From positions 1-64,000 of the forward strand of contig CAZBPM010000017.1 of assembly GCA_964493785.1 (NCBI GenBank): a DNA stretch of 64,000 nt, read 5' to 3'. Under the pieces are notes generated by a model. The model did not search any database, was not told the DNA's origin, and worked only from the letters and a program-made list of their open reading frames with translations. Shown here one piece after another: positions 32,682-41,475 of this stretch. Both the position numbers and the translations under genes were made by a program. The DNA is from Hyphomicrobium_A sp964493785 (GTDB lineage Bacteria; Pseudomonadota; Alphaproteobacteria; Rhizobiales; Hyphomicrobiaceae). Within the stretch, counting starts at the first letter, position 1. Each line of letters starts with the position of its first letter.

Positions 32682-35333
32682 TTAAGCGTCGAGCACGCGA
32701 GAGGCGATTTCCTGGACGTCGGGGGACAGAGTTTTGACCTTCATGATCCGCTGCAAAGCCTTGCGCGCTTTGGCCCGTCGCCCGCTTTCCAGAGAGCGCC
32801 AGGAGCGCATTGCGCCAAGCATGCGGGCGGCGATCTGCGGGTTGAGCCGATCGAGTTGCAATACTTGATCGGTGAGAAACTCATAGCCCGCGCCATCGGG
32901 GCGGTTGAACTGGAGGGGGTTGGTCGAGGCAAAGGTGCCGACGACTGCGCGCACTTTGTTCGGTGCCGACAGCGAGAACAGCGGGTGCTTGGTTAGAGCC
33001 TTGAGGCGGGTGAGCGTGCCGGCTTGCGGCGACTGAGCCTGGGCGGCGAACCAGGTGTCGATCACGACATGGTCCTTGTGCCAGGCGTCGTAGAAGTCGG
33101 CGAGCGCGTCTTTGGCTTCGGGGCCACCTCGGGCTGCAAGCAGGAACAGCGCGTGGGCGCGGTCGGTCATGTTGCTCGCCTTGGCATAGTGCTTGGCGAG
33201 ACGCTGGATATCGGCGGGGGTGCCGCGCGCGGTGAGCAAGGTAAGGGAGGCATTTCGCAAAGCGCGCCGTCCCGTGCTCGCCGCATCGGGTGAGAACGGC
33301 CCCTTGTCATCCATCTGGCGGTAGAGTTGCTCGAGCTGAGGGCCGAGCGTCTTGCCGATCAGCTTGGCGAGTTGACGATGTGCGCGATGGACAAGCGCAG
33401 GGTCGACGTTCTTGCCGATGATGCGAGCGACGTCTGCCTGCGTCGGGAGCTTCAGCAACTCGGCACGGTAGGCGGGCTCCAGATCGTCGCCGGAAACGGC
33501 GGCGCCGAGCGCACGCGCATATCGCAGTGCCCGGTTGGAGCGCTTGCCGGTGGACAGGGACCTCGTGAGCTCGACCAGGGTGCGCGCGGCATAGTCGTTG
33601 GCGGCCTGCCAGCGATTGAACAGGTCGCTGTCGCTCGACATGAGCAACTCGGCGTCGTCGTCGGGGAGTTCGAGCGTGAGGTTTACAGGTGCGGAGAAGC
33701 CGCGCAGCAGCGAGGGTACCGGGCGTGAGGGGACATCAATGAAGCGGAAACTCTGGCGCCGCTTAGTGAGCGACACGACGCCATCCTCGACGTCCTCGCC
33801 GCTGGCGAGTTTAAGGTCCAGGTCGTGGCCGTTGGCGCCCAGAAGGCCAAGCCGTATGGGGATGTGCATCGGCTTCTTGTTGGGCTGGCCCGGCGTCGGC
33901 GGGACGATCTGCTCGAGCTCGAGGTCGGCGATCTTCTTGTCCTTGTCGTAGCGTAGGTTGGCAATGATCTCAGGGGTGCCAGCCTGCGAGTACCACAGCT
34001 TGAATTGCGACAGGTCGATGCCGCTAACATCGGCAAAGCAAGTGATGAACTCGTCGACGGTTGCAGCCTCGCCGTCGTGGCGCTCGAAGTAGAGGTCCAT
34101 GCCCTCGCGGAAGCGCGTTGGGCCGAGAACAGTGGCGATCATGCGCACGACCTCGGCGCCTTTTTCGTAGACCGTCGAAGTATAGAAGTTGTTGATCTCG
34201 ATGTAGCTTTCCGGACGGACTGGATGGGCCAACGGGCCTGCGTCCTCGGCGAACTGGTGCGTCTTGAGCTGTCGCACGTCGACGACGCGCTGGACCGTGG
34301 CGGAGCGCTCGTCGGCGGAGAACTCCTGGTCGCGGTATACGGTCAGCCCTTCCTTCAGGCAGAGCTGGAACCAGTCACGGCAGGTGATGCGGTTGCCGGT
34401 CCAGTTGTGAAAATACTCGTGGGCGACGACGCTCTCGATCGCTTCGAAGATGGCGTCGGTTGCGGTCTCCGGGGAAGCAAGGATCAGGCGGTCATTGAAT
34501 ATGTTGAGGCCTTTGTTCTCCATCGCGCCCATGTTGAAATCGGACACGGCGACGATGTTGAAGACGTCGAGGTCGTACTCGCGGCCGAAGCGCTTCTCGT
34601 CCCAACGCATGGAGCGTTTCAAGGAATCCATCGCCCAGGCGGCGCGTGCTTCCTTGCCGTGCTCGACGTAGATCGCGAGGTCGACCTTGCGCCCCGACTT
34701 GGTGCGGAAAGTGGAACTGATGGGTGCCAGGTCGCCGCCGACGAGCGCGAAGAGGTAGGACGGCTTGGGGTGCGGATCGTGCCAGACGGCATAGTGGCGC
34801 TTGCCGCCGTCGAGCGTGCCGCGCTCCTTGAGGTTGCCGTTGGACAGCAGGATCGGCGCGGATTTGGGGTCAGCATCGATGCGGACCGTGTAGGTGGCGA
34901 GGACGTCGGGGCGATCGAGGAAGTACGTGATGCGACGGAAGCCCTGTGCCTCACACTGGCTGCAATAGACGTTGTTCGAGCGATAGATGCCCTGCAGCGC
35001 CTTGTTGGCCCCGGGGTTGACGAAGGTCGTGATGTCGAGCGTGAACGCGGCCGTCGGCGTCTTGGCGAGCGTCAACGAGGAGTCGGTGAGCTTGTAATCC
35101 TTCTTGCCGAGGGCGGTACCATCGAGGGCGATCTCCGCCAGTTCGAGGTGCTCGCCATCGAGGCGCAATTGCTCGCGGCGGCCGCTGGAGTTTGGATTGG
35201 GTCGCACCCACAACTTGGAGCGCACGCGGGTGCGGGTGGGCTCGAGCGAGATGTCGAGGCTGACGCGATCGATCAGGTATGCCGGCGGGCGGTAGTCTTT
35301 GAGGTGGACCGGGCGGGCAGTCTCAAGCTTCAT
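32682..35333 (-). CDS. pepN: Aminopeptidase N (M1 metallopeptidase)
   Basis: 883 residues, the usual length for the E. coli PepN type. The exopeptidase motif is GAMENKGLNIFN and the zinc site is VVAHEYFHNWTGNRITCRDWFQLCLKEGLTVYRDQEF, read as HEYFH plus the downstream Glu (shown in parts of the site; both zinc His and the Glu are present). A four-domain layout is expected, with a helical C-terminus. I chose ATG 35333 (MKLETARPVHLKDYRP) because GGTGAC precedes it; ATG 35360 has no ribosome-binding site. It removes N-terminal residues from cytosolic peptides. Confidence 0.95.
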   Translation of the reverse strand: MKLETARPVHLKDYRPPAYLIDRVSLDISLEPTRTRVRSKLWVRPNPNSSGRREQLRLDGEHLELAEIALDGTALGKKDYKLTDSSLTLAKTPTAAFTLDITTFVNPGANKALQGIYRSNNVYCSQCEAQGFRRITYFLDRPDVLATYTVRIDADPKSAPILLSNGNLKERGTLDGGKRHYAVWHDPHPKPSYLFALVGGDLAPISSTFRTKSGRKVDLAIYVEHGKEARAAWAMDSLKRSMRWDEKRFGREYDLDVFNIVAVSDFNMGAMENKGLNIFNDRLILASPETATDAIFEAIESVVAHEYFHNWTGNRITCRDWFQLCLKEGLTVYRDQEFSADERSATVQRVVDVRQLKTHQFAEDAGPLAHPVRPESYIEINNFYTSTVYEKGAEVVRMIATVLGPTRFREGMDLYFERHDGEAATVDEFITCFADVSGIDLSQFKLWYSQAGTPEIIANLRYDKDKKIADLELEQIVPPTPGQPNKKPMHIPIRLGLLGANGHDLDLKLASGEDVEDGVVSLTKRRQSFRFIDVPSRPVPSLLRGFSAPVNLTLELPDDDAELLMSSDSDLFNRWQAANDYAARTLVELTRSLSTGKRSNRALRYARALGAAVSGDDLEPAYRAELLKLPTQADVARIIGKNVDPALVHRAHRQLAKLIGKTLGPQLEQLYRQMDDKGPFSPDAASTGRRALRNASLTLLTARGTPADIQRLAKHYAKASNMTDRAHALFLLAARGGPEAKDALADFYDAWHKDHVVIDTWFAAQAQSPQAGTLTRLKALTKHPLFSLSAPNKVRAVVGTFASTNPLQFNRPDGAGYEFLTDQVLQLDRLNPQIAARMLGAMRSWRSLESGRRAKARKALQRIMKVKTLSPDVQEIASRVLDA

Positions 35334-35478
35334 CTTGTCACCGTTGCGCGCGGCCGGCATGGGCCGCGGGAGAAATCAGGTGACGACTATAGGTGGCCGA
35401 GCTTAGCACGTCATGACCGGCAGCAATTTTTGCTGGCGGGTCTTGCGGATTGTTAATGTTTGCCAGTGATTTGGGCGC

Positions 35479-35865
35479 TCAGCGCGTGGCGCTCGCGGCG
35501 GCTGCACGCACCGTCATGCGCAATAAGTTGGCGGATACCGGCTTTGATAGAACCAGCTGCTGCTCGGTACGGCGAACGAGCACTCGGGGATATCCTGTGA
35601 GAACGACGAATGGAATGTGGCGCTCTTCGAGGGCGATCTGCAACTCCTGGCTGTTGCGGTCAGCCAGGGCATAATCGATCAGCGCGACGTCTAGGCTTTC
35701 TGTGAGGACAGCCTCCAGGGCGTCAGTAACCGACATATAGGGGCCGACGATGCTGGCACCGGCCTCAGTCAGGCGGTCGCAGTAGTCGAGTGCTTCCAGC
35801 GGCTCATCTTCTACGACGAGCACGCGGTAGTCGCTCAACTGGGCGGACTTTTCCAACGAGGTCAT
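35479..35865 (-). CDS. Single-domain response regulator
   Basis: 128 residues forming only a receiver domain. The acidic pair is E19/D20 in VLVVEDEPLE, the phospho-acceptor is D64 in VALIDYALADRNS, and the conserved Lys is K108 in VLSKPVS. A Thr in VVLTGYP occupies the switch position. It has no output domain, so it may act as a phosphate sink or by protein contact. It lies 145 bases upstream of pepN on the same strand. The kinase-like protein at 31430-32542 is a conceivable partner by proximity only. Confidence 0.88.
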   Translation of the reverse strand: MTSLEKSAQLSDYRVLVVEDEPLEALDYCDRLTEAGASIVGPYMSVTDALEAVLTESLDVALIDYALADRNSQELQIALEERHIPFVVLTGYPRVLVRRTEQQLVLSKPVSANLLRMTVRAAAASATR

Positions 35866-36113
35866 TACTCCAGGCCTCCGTTTTCATCGACTGTTTGAGC
35901 AACGAGCGCCCTTGACGGTTTGTTCCGATATTTCCGAGCCTCAGGGCTGCTCGGCCAACCGCCACCGAGGAACCGATAGCGGTCGGAAGGCATTTCCGTC
36001 CGGGGCAATTCCGCTTACCTATGTGCTGCAGCGCCGGTGCGGCGCTGCGCCGATTCACTCCGAGGGCGACCGTGGCCGCAAAGGGACGAGCATCTCTCTA
36101 TCTTCGAGGCGCC

Positions 36114-37607
36114 ATGATTTTTCTGGCGCTGCTGCTGCCGATGCTTTCGCTGCTGCCGCTGGGTTGGCTGTGGCTGTGGGAGCGTGGGTGGGCGCTCTAC
36201 TGGGTCGCGGCAGCCTTCTCGCTGAGTACCATCGCGTTCTCCGTTCAGTGGATAGCGCTGAGGCGCACGCTGCGCGAGGTGCCCGAGCAGATCGAGGTGG
36301 TCGATTCCGTAGCACCCGACCCCTCATGGACGATGCGCGAGCAAGCCGCCTGGACGGCCGTGGAGGCGATTGCAGCCAATGTGAAGCCGCTGGAGCTGAG
36401 CGATCGGGACCGGTTCCTCAATCTGGGCCTGAGAACAATCGAGGCAGTGGCGCGGCAAATCCATCCGCAGGACAGCAATCCGCTGTGGAGGTTCACCATC
36501 CCCGAAGCGCTAGCGCTGGTGGAACGGGTGAGCGGCGACCTCAAGCCATTCGTGATCGAGAACATTCCGCTCGGCGATCAGCTTACAGTCGGGCAGGTGC
36601 TCAAGATCTACGGCTGGCGATCGGCCATTGGTATGGCGGAGAAGGCATACGACATCTGGCGGCTGATCCGACTGGTCAATCCGGTCACCGCGGCGGCTCA
36701 GGAAGCGCGCGAGCAGATAACAAAGCATCTCTACGCCAACGTGCGCGATCAACTCGCGCGACAACTCGCGCGTGCTTACGTGCGCGAGGTGGGCCGCGCT
36801 GCCATCGATCTTTACGGTGGCCGCTTGCGCGTCTCAGAGACTGCACTAGCGACCCATGTCAGCGCGTCGACACTGCGGGACAGAGGGCAGGCGACGGGAA
36901 GGGCCGAGCCGCTGCGCATTCTCGTTGCCGGTCAAGCGGGCGCGGGCAAGTCCAGCCTCGTCAATGCGTTGTCTAGGGAAGTGCGCGCAGTCGTAGACGC
37001 GCCTGGCGGGACGCGAGATTTTCAATCTTTCGAGGTTGAGCTCGAAGGACTTGCCGGTTCGATGGTCATCGACAGCCCGCGGGTCGGAGCAGGGGCAAAG
37101 GAGCAGAAGGCTTTCGCGGCTAAGGCGCACGACAGCGATCTCATCGTGTGGGCGCTGGCGGCCAACCGCGACGATGCGCGGGTCGATCTTGCGGCGATCA
37201 CGGCGATCCGTAGCTACTTTACCGAGCGGCCGCATCGCCGCATGCCACCGGTCGTCGTTGCGCTGACGCACGTGGATAATCTGACAGCAAGGCCACCCGG
37301 CCCTGACGGCATTGTCGATCTCGAGGACCCGGCGATTGTCGAGGTCGTCCGAGAGGTGGCTGAGGGGCTCGGTGTTCCGAAGAACGACGTCGTTCCAATC
37401 AGCCTTGCGGCACACCGAGTGCCTTTCAATATCGAGCGACTGTCGAGCCGGATAGCTGCGCGCGTTCCCGAAGCGCGGCAAGCGCAGCTTTTGCGGCTCA
37501 TGGAAGACGCAGCGCCGCGCTGGAGCGTGCGGCGCTTGCTCGGTCAGGCGGGCAATGCCGCAAAGTCGGCCGCGAAGTCGGTGGTGCCGTCCGCGTTCAA
37601 GGGTTGA
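36114..37607 (+). CDS. Membrane-anchored Era/YeeP-like GTPase
   Basis: 497 residues. Two N-terminal membrane helices (1-22 and 27-46) lead to a long helical region. The GTPase domain starts near residue 265: P-loop GQAGAGKSSLVN (about 273-284), an atypical G3 DSPRVG in place of DTPG, and the G4-like THVD near 385. The C-terminus is basic and helical. The upstream ATG 36021 lacks a ribosome-binding site, whereas ATG 36114 follows GAGGC. The family is related to the ribosome/cell-division type small GTPases, but no function is established for this subgroup. Confidence 0.75.
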   Translation: MIFLALLLPMLSLLPLGWLWLWERGWALYWVAAAFSLSTIAFSVQWIALRRTLREVPEQIEVVDSVAPDPSWTMREQAAWTAVEAIAANVKPLELSDRDRFLNLGLRTIEAVARQIHPQDSNPLWRFTIPEALALVERVSGDLKPFVIENIPLGDQLTVGQVLKIYGWRSAIGMAEKAYDIWRLIRLVNPVTAAAQEAREQITKHLYANVRDQLARQLARAYVREVGRAAIDLYGGRLRVSETALATHVSASTLRDRGQATGRAEPLRILVAGQAGAGKSSLVNALSREVRAVVDAPGGTRDFQSFEVELEGLAGSMVIDSPRVGAGAKEQKAFAAKAHDSDLIVWALAANRDDARVDLAAITAIRSYFTERPHRRMPPVVVALTHVDNLTARPPGPDGIVDLEDPAIVEVVREVAEGLGVPKNDVVPISLAAHRVPFNIERLSSRIAARVPEARQAQLLRLMEDAAPRWSVRRLLGQAGNAAKSAAKSVVPSAFKG

Positions 37608-37630
37608 GTTCTCGACGTCACCCTTGCGCC

Positions 37631-39658
37631 CTACGCGGGCGCGCCCACCGCGGCAGGTAGGACAGGTTGCGTTGTCTCTTCGGGCAGCGCGTCGTTCGGT
37701 AGGGTTGCCGACTTGATGACGAACGCAACAGCGTCGCGCATCGTGCTTGCAGTCGCATCCACAGCAATACGTTCGAGGATCTGCTTGTTCTCCTGTTGCT
37801 GGGGATCGAGTTTCCAGAAGCATCCCAGAAGCAGCGCGTCGGGGGCGGGCCTTTTCAAGCGGCGAACAAGGAAGCGGGCGTGGGCGCTGCGCTCGCGAAC
37901 GTCGAGTGACGAGATGCAGATGAGGCGCGCTTTACTTACGACGTCATGCGACATGGATCCGTTGCGAAGTTCGTCGAGATCGAGCAGCGTGGCGCCAAGT
38001 CCGCACTTCTTGAGCAGCTGGACCAAGGCCAATCCGGCCGTCTCGTCGAGTGGCGTGCGTGCGGCGATGCACAGGACGGCGCCTTCAGCGCGCCACTCTG
38101 GTGAGATCGCAGCTCCGTCGGCGGCACACAGTGCGAGGAACTCGTCGTCGGCATCTTCTTCTTTGGTGTTTTCCACGGGTTCGTCGCCGACTTTTTTCGG
38201 AGGAGCCTTCTTCGCCGGTGTATCGAAGTCCGCAAGAGTTTCGATGACGATGTCACCAGTGTCGCGGATATCGGCAAGGCGTTCTGCGTCCAATGTTCCG
38301 CGATCGTAGTCGTTTTGCGCCAGACGCAGGCCTTCGATGACCACGTCGTCGTAATAGGTGACGATCGACTTTTCACTCATGTACTTTTCGGCTTGCTCGA
38401 CGGCTTCAGCCGGATCTCCGGCGAGCATGCGTTGATAGAATCGCTGCTGTGGTGAGAGCGGAGGTTGATCGCCCAACAAGACGCTGAGGAACTCCAGGCG
38501 CTCGACATGGCGCCCGAGCACGACGAGCACAACGGTGAGCGGTATGGCCATCAGAAGACCGATCGGGCCCCAAAGCAGGGTCCAGAAGGCGGCGGAAAGA
38601 ATGATGGCGAGGGGCGAAAGCCCGGTGCGTTGACCTTGGATTACGGGCTCGACGACGTTGCCCATTATAGGCTCGCTGACGGCATATAGCCCCAGCGTCC
38701 AGAGGAACATGCTCCAACCGGGCTCGACTGCAGCCGCAAGGATGAGCGGGAATACCGCGGCAATAAATGAGCCGATGAACGGCACGAAGCGCATGAGCGT
38801 CGCCAGGACGCCCCAGAGGAGCGGACTGGGCACGCCAATCATCCAGAGTCCGAAGGCGATGAATATGCCGTAGCCGGTATTGATCGCGGTTAGGGCGAGG
38901 AAATAGCTGCCGAGCCGTTCGCCGGCGTCGTCCATGGCGTTGGTCGATTTTTCCAGGTCGTGCGAGCCGAGCAGACGGATTGCCCGATCACGGACATCCT
39001 CGCGCTGGAGTAAAAGAAACATAACGAAAAGGATTACCAGGGCGGCGGTCGCCAACGGGTGGATGACCACCCCGATGATGGTCTGGAGCTGGTCGAGGGG
39101 TGATGATGGATTTCGCACGATGACCGGCACGGGCCCGCGCTCGGCACTGCGGAGTTCTCCCTGCATCGGCGAGATCGTGACACCGGGCGCGCCCGCCGCT
39201 TTAGGCGTGTTGGGGGAGTCCAGCTCGTCCTGGAGATTGCGCAGTGCATCGGATGCCTGCTTCAGCGCACCGCTGCTGTCGGAGGCTGCCTCCTTTAGGG
39301 ACTTCACTTTTTCACGGAGCGTCGACTGGTAGCTCGGCAGCTCCTGTACGAGGCTTCCGACCTGCTGAGTGATCAGGGTTCCCACGCCGAAGATGATGGC
39401 AAATGCCACGGCTACGACGATCAGTACTGATGGGGAGTTTGAGAGACCCAATCTACGCAAAACGCGGACGGGTGGGGCGAGCACGAACGACAGGATCACC
39501 GCGAGGGCGAGGGGAACGAGGACCGCCTGACCGACGTAGAGCGCGACGATGATCAGGAACGCGATCACCGTCATTTCAAATACCGATGCGGGCATCTCAG
39601 TGCCAGGCACGGCTGCGGCTCGCGGCTTTGCGAATATCGGGGCCGGGCGATTGGCCAT
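37631..39658 (-). CDS. AI-2E/PerM family permease with an extra cytosolic C-terminal domain
   Basis: 675 residues, about 300 more than a typical AI-2E family protein. Residues 25-375 are the membrane permease (FLIIVALYVGQAVLVPLALAV; PIMGNVVEPVIQGQRTGLSPLAIIL is the family signature). A helical linker and a Lys/Glu-rich segment (about 470-500) lead to a Rossmann-like domain with VLCIAARTPLDETAGLALVQLLKKCG and ICISSLDVRER. This resembles a B12-binding fold without its ligand His. It is the last gene of an operon behind an EcfG-type promoter. The substrate is unknown. Confidence 0.85.
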   Translation of the reverse strand: MANRPAPIFAKPRAAAVPGTEMPASVFEMTVIAFLIIVALYVGQAVLVPLALAVILSFVLAPPVRVLRRLGLSNSPSVLIVVAVAFAIIFGVGTLITQQVGSLVQELPSYQSTLREKVKSLKEAASDSSGALKQASDALRNLQDELDSPNTPKAAGAPGVTISPMQGELRSAERGPVPVIVRNPSSPLDQLQTIIGVVIHPLATAALVILFVMFLLLQREDVRDRAIRLLGSHDLEKSTNAMDDAGERLGSYFLALTAINTGYGIFIAFGLWMIGVPSPLLWGVLATLMRFVPFIGSFIAAVFPLILAAAVEPGWSMFLWTLGLYAVSEPIMGNVVEPVIQGQRTGLSPLAIILSAAFWTLLWGPIGLLMAIPLTVVLVVLGRHVERLEFLSVLLGDQPPLSPQQRFYQRMLAGDPAEAVEQAEKYMSEKSIVTYYDDVVIEGLRLAQNDYDRGTLDAERLADIRDTGDIVIETLADFDTPAKKAPPKKVGDEPVENTKEEDADDEFLALCAADGAAISPEWRAEGAVLCIAARTPLDETAGLALVQLLKKCGLGATLLDLDELRNGSMSHDVVSKARLICISSLDVRERSAHARFLVRRLKRPAPDALLLGCFWKLDPQQQENKQILERIAVDATASTMRDAVAFVIKSATLPNDALPEETTQPVLPAAVGAPA

Positions 39659-39726
39659 GCGCTTCCTCCGCCGGCCGCGGATGCGGCCAGTCTCGTTGGA
39701 TCAGTGTTGAAAAGTCGGGATGCGCG

Positions 39727-40134
39727 TCAGCGTCGCAAGCGACGCGCAGCGCCTAGTCCAAAAAGAAATGCCGTTCCGACGACTTGAATCGCGCCGAAGT
39801 AATCAACCGCTTCCTTCGCTTCCTGGTCCACGGCCGCCACGGCGTTGGCGGTCGGTGATCCGTGGTCGCGGCTGCGCACTTCCATGCGGCTGATGAACCA
39901 GGGCATCGACAAGCAAATGATGCCGATAAGTGTGGCACCGCCGGCGATTGCGGCGATGGTCCTCAGCGGCCCGAACTGAGGCTCCAGCACGAGGTAGAGG
40001 GCAATGACCGCGAGAACGAATGCCGCGAGGAGGAAAAGCGCGGCAATCGCTATCCACGCCAGCCGGCGCGAAACATTCTCTAGCGCGGTATGTGTCGCGC
40101 GGCTGGCGGCGTAAAGTACAGCGTCCCCGATCAT
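39727..40134 (-). CDS. Holin-X-like / DUF1469-like two-helix membrane protein
   Basis: 135 residues with two strong membrane helices (about 27-50 and 60-82), an amphipathic N-terminus and a charged C-terminal tail. The pattern resembles the actinobacterial holin-X/YqjE-type family, which often lies beside DUF883/YqjD-like genes in stress operons, as here. It lies 23 bases after the 76-residue DUF883-like gene and 68 bases before the permease gene. No lysis role is implied by the name. Confidence 0.65.
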   Translation of the reverse strand: MIGDAVLYAASRATHTALENVSRRLAWIAIAALFLLAAFVLAVIALYLVLEPQFGPLRTIAAIAGGATLIGIICLSMPWFISRMEVRSRDHGSPTANAVAAVDQEAKEAVDYFGAIQVVGTAFLFGLGAARRLRR

Positions 40135-40157
40135 TGCTCCCCTCCTCTATGCGGAAC

Positions 40158-40388
40158 TTAGCGTCTAGCGAGCAGTGCGAGCACGAAGCCGACGCCGGCG
40201 GCGATGCCTGCAGCCTGCAGCGGATTGCGCCGGATGCTCGCGGCAAGCTTGTCGTACTGCTCCTGAGCCAGCGTCTGAGCCTGCTCGACAGTGTCGTTAA
40301 AGCGATCCTGCGCGTTGGCGGCCAGATCGCGGGCGTCGCGCTCAAGCGATGCTGCGGTGGTACGGCCGGATGTGTAGTTTGAGCTCAT
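40158..40388 (-). CDS. DUF883/YqjD-like stress membrane protein (76 aa)
   Basis: An N-terminal amphipathic helix (LERDARDLAANAQDRFNDTVE) is followed by the family hallmark RRNPLQAAGIAAGVGFVLALL, a C-terminal membrane helix after an Arg-Arg-Asn-Pro turn. Members anchor to the inner membrane, and in E. coli YqjD and ElaB bind ribosomes in stationary phase. It lies 15 bases after the next DUF883-like gene and is probably translated from the same mRNA. Confidence 0.85.
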   Translation of the reverse strand: MSSNYTSGRTTAASLERDARDLAANAQDRFNDTVEQAQTLAQEQYDKLAASIRRNPLQAAGIAAGVGFVLALLARR

Positions 40389-40403
40389 GATGTTACTCCC
40401 TGA

Positions 40404-40688
40404 TCAGCGCGAAAGTATGAGACCAAAAACGAAGCCGACACCGGCAGCAATGAGTGCAGCCTGGCTCGGGTTGCGACGAATGGCGGTTTCAAGATCGCCT
40501 ACTTTTTCCTTGGCCTTGTCCTGGATGTCCTCGACGCTTGAGCCAAGTTGCTCAGCGGCAAGACGCTTTACGGATTCGGCAAGGCTGGAGATGTCGTCCC
40601 GCAGGGCCTGAACGTTGTCACCTACGTCGGAGCTGGCGGAGCGGGGGCCGGAAGTGTCGGATGTGCGATTTGTGGACGAGAATTGCAT
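40404..40688 (-). CDS. DUF883/YqjD-like stress membrane protein (94 aa)
   Basis: Polar N-terminus, amphipathic helix LRDDISSLAESVKRLAAEQLG and C-terminal IRRNPSQAALIAAGVGFVFGLIL. It is the first gene of a four-gene minus-strand operon. AAGGAGGAACC precedes its ATG. A perfect EcfG-type promoter lies 67-92 bases upstream. The paralogue at 40158-40388 shares the RRNPxQAAxIAAGVGFV helix, so the two arose by duplication. Confidence 0.88.
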   Translation of the reverse strand: MQFSSTNRTSDTSGPRSASSDVGDNVQALRDDISSLAESVKRLAAEQLGSSVEDIQDKAKEKVGDLETAIRRNPSQAALIAAGVGFVFGLILSR

Positions 40689-40754
40689 CGGGGTTCCTCC
40701 TTAGGGGCCGGATCTATGCCGGCTTCGCGAGGGCGAAATCAATGACCTGGGCAA

Positions 40755-40780
40755 AACGTGCTCGAACCCGAACGAGTTCC
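40755..40780 (-). promoter_or_regulatory. EcfG (general stress sigma) promoter for the minus-strand DUF883 operon
   Basis: On the minus strand the sequence reads GGAAC (40780-40776), a 17-base spacer, then CGTT (40758-40755). This equals the GGAAC-N16/17-CGTT consensus of alphaproteobacterial EcfG sigma factors. It lies 67 bases before the ATG at 40688. Confidence 0.8.
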
Positions 40781-40815
40781 GCGCATTTTGCCCCACGAGT
40801 ATACTATTTGGTTGA

Positions 40816-40841
40816 GGAACCGATCATTCAATCAAATCGTT
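40816..40841 (+). promoter_or_regulatory. EcfG-type promoter for the plus-strand DUF883-like gene
   Basis: GGAAC (40816-40820), a 17-base spacer and CGTT (40838-40841) match the EcfG consensus exactly. It lies 90 bases upstream of ATG 40931. It faces away from the minus-strand promoter 35 bases to its left, giving a divergent stress-promoter pair. Confidence 0.8.
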
Positions 40842-40930
40842 CAAATGTTCACAGTTGGACGAAATGATCCGGATCACGCTGGGAATGCCGGTTGCCCCTT
40901 CCGGTAGCCCGATCAGAGGAGTAGAGGGAC

Positions 40931-41458
40931 ATGGCCAGCCCCGTAAAAGATATCTCGCACGCCACGCCGGCAGTCGACCAGGCGACGCTGGAGGAGCTTC
41001 GCGAAAAAGTCAGCACCCTCGCGAAGGAGCTCGCCGCAGTGGCGGAGCGCCGCGCCAAAGCGGCCGGAGAGGCAGTCTCGGATGCCGCCGGTGCAGGAGT
41101 GGTTGAATTGCGGCGCGGCATTCGCCGGCAACCTGCACTTGCCATGGGTATCGCGATTGCGGCCGGCGCCGTGCTCGCCCTTACTGTCGTGCCGCGGTTC
41201 AGGCAACCACGCGCGACGAATGCCTGGGATCGTTGGACGCCCAATGTAACCCGCGCCGATTTCTACGATCTCGCCGACAACATTCAGCGCTCGGTATCGC
41301 GTGCCGCCAGCGCGGCGGCTGCGCCTGTGGCACCCGCGTTTGAGCGGATGGTGGACGCCATCTCGCGCACCGACGCATCTTCCATGAGCACGGTGGTCGA
41401 GAAGCTCGGCGGCTGGTTCCAGAAGGCTCAGGAAAAGGCCAAAGAGAAGATGCGCTGA
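40931..41458 (+). CDS. DUF883-like stress membrane protein with extended C-terminus
   Basis: 175 residues. Residues 20-70 form a charged coiled-coil (LEELREKVSTLAKELAAVAERRAK), followed by LRRGIRRQPALAMGIAIAAGAVLALTVV, the same RRxP-plus-membrane-helix module as the two genes on the other strand. The helix is not at the end here. A tail of about 95 residues follows, ending in WFQKAQEKAKEKMR. Strong AGAGGAG stretches precede the ATG. Divergent EcfG-type promoters place it in the general stress regulon. Confidence 0.8.
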   Translation: MASPVKDISHATPAVDQATLEELREKVSTLAKELAAVAERRAKAAGEAVSDAAGAGVVELRRGIRRQPALAMGIAIAAGAVLALTVVPRFRQPRATNAWDRWTPNVTRADFYDLADNIQRSVSRAASAAAAPVAPAFERMVDAISRTDASSMSTVVEKLGGWFQKAQEKAKEKMR

Positions 41459-41475
41459 CGCACCTCGCCCTTTGT

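Noticed and set aside
35969..35994. Third possible EcfG-type promoter before the membrane GTPase (GGAAC, 17 bases, CATT)
   Set aside because: The -10 element is CATT, not CGTT, and the site lies 120 bases from the chosen start. One mismatch in a 4-base core makes chance occurrence too likely.
39727..40134. Prophage lysis gene (holin) in the stress operon
   Set aside because: Despite the family name, the neighbours are stress and transport genes and there are no phage genes around it. Only the two-helix topology is shared with holins.
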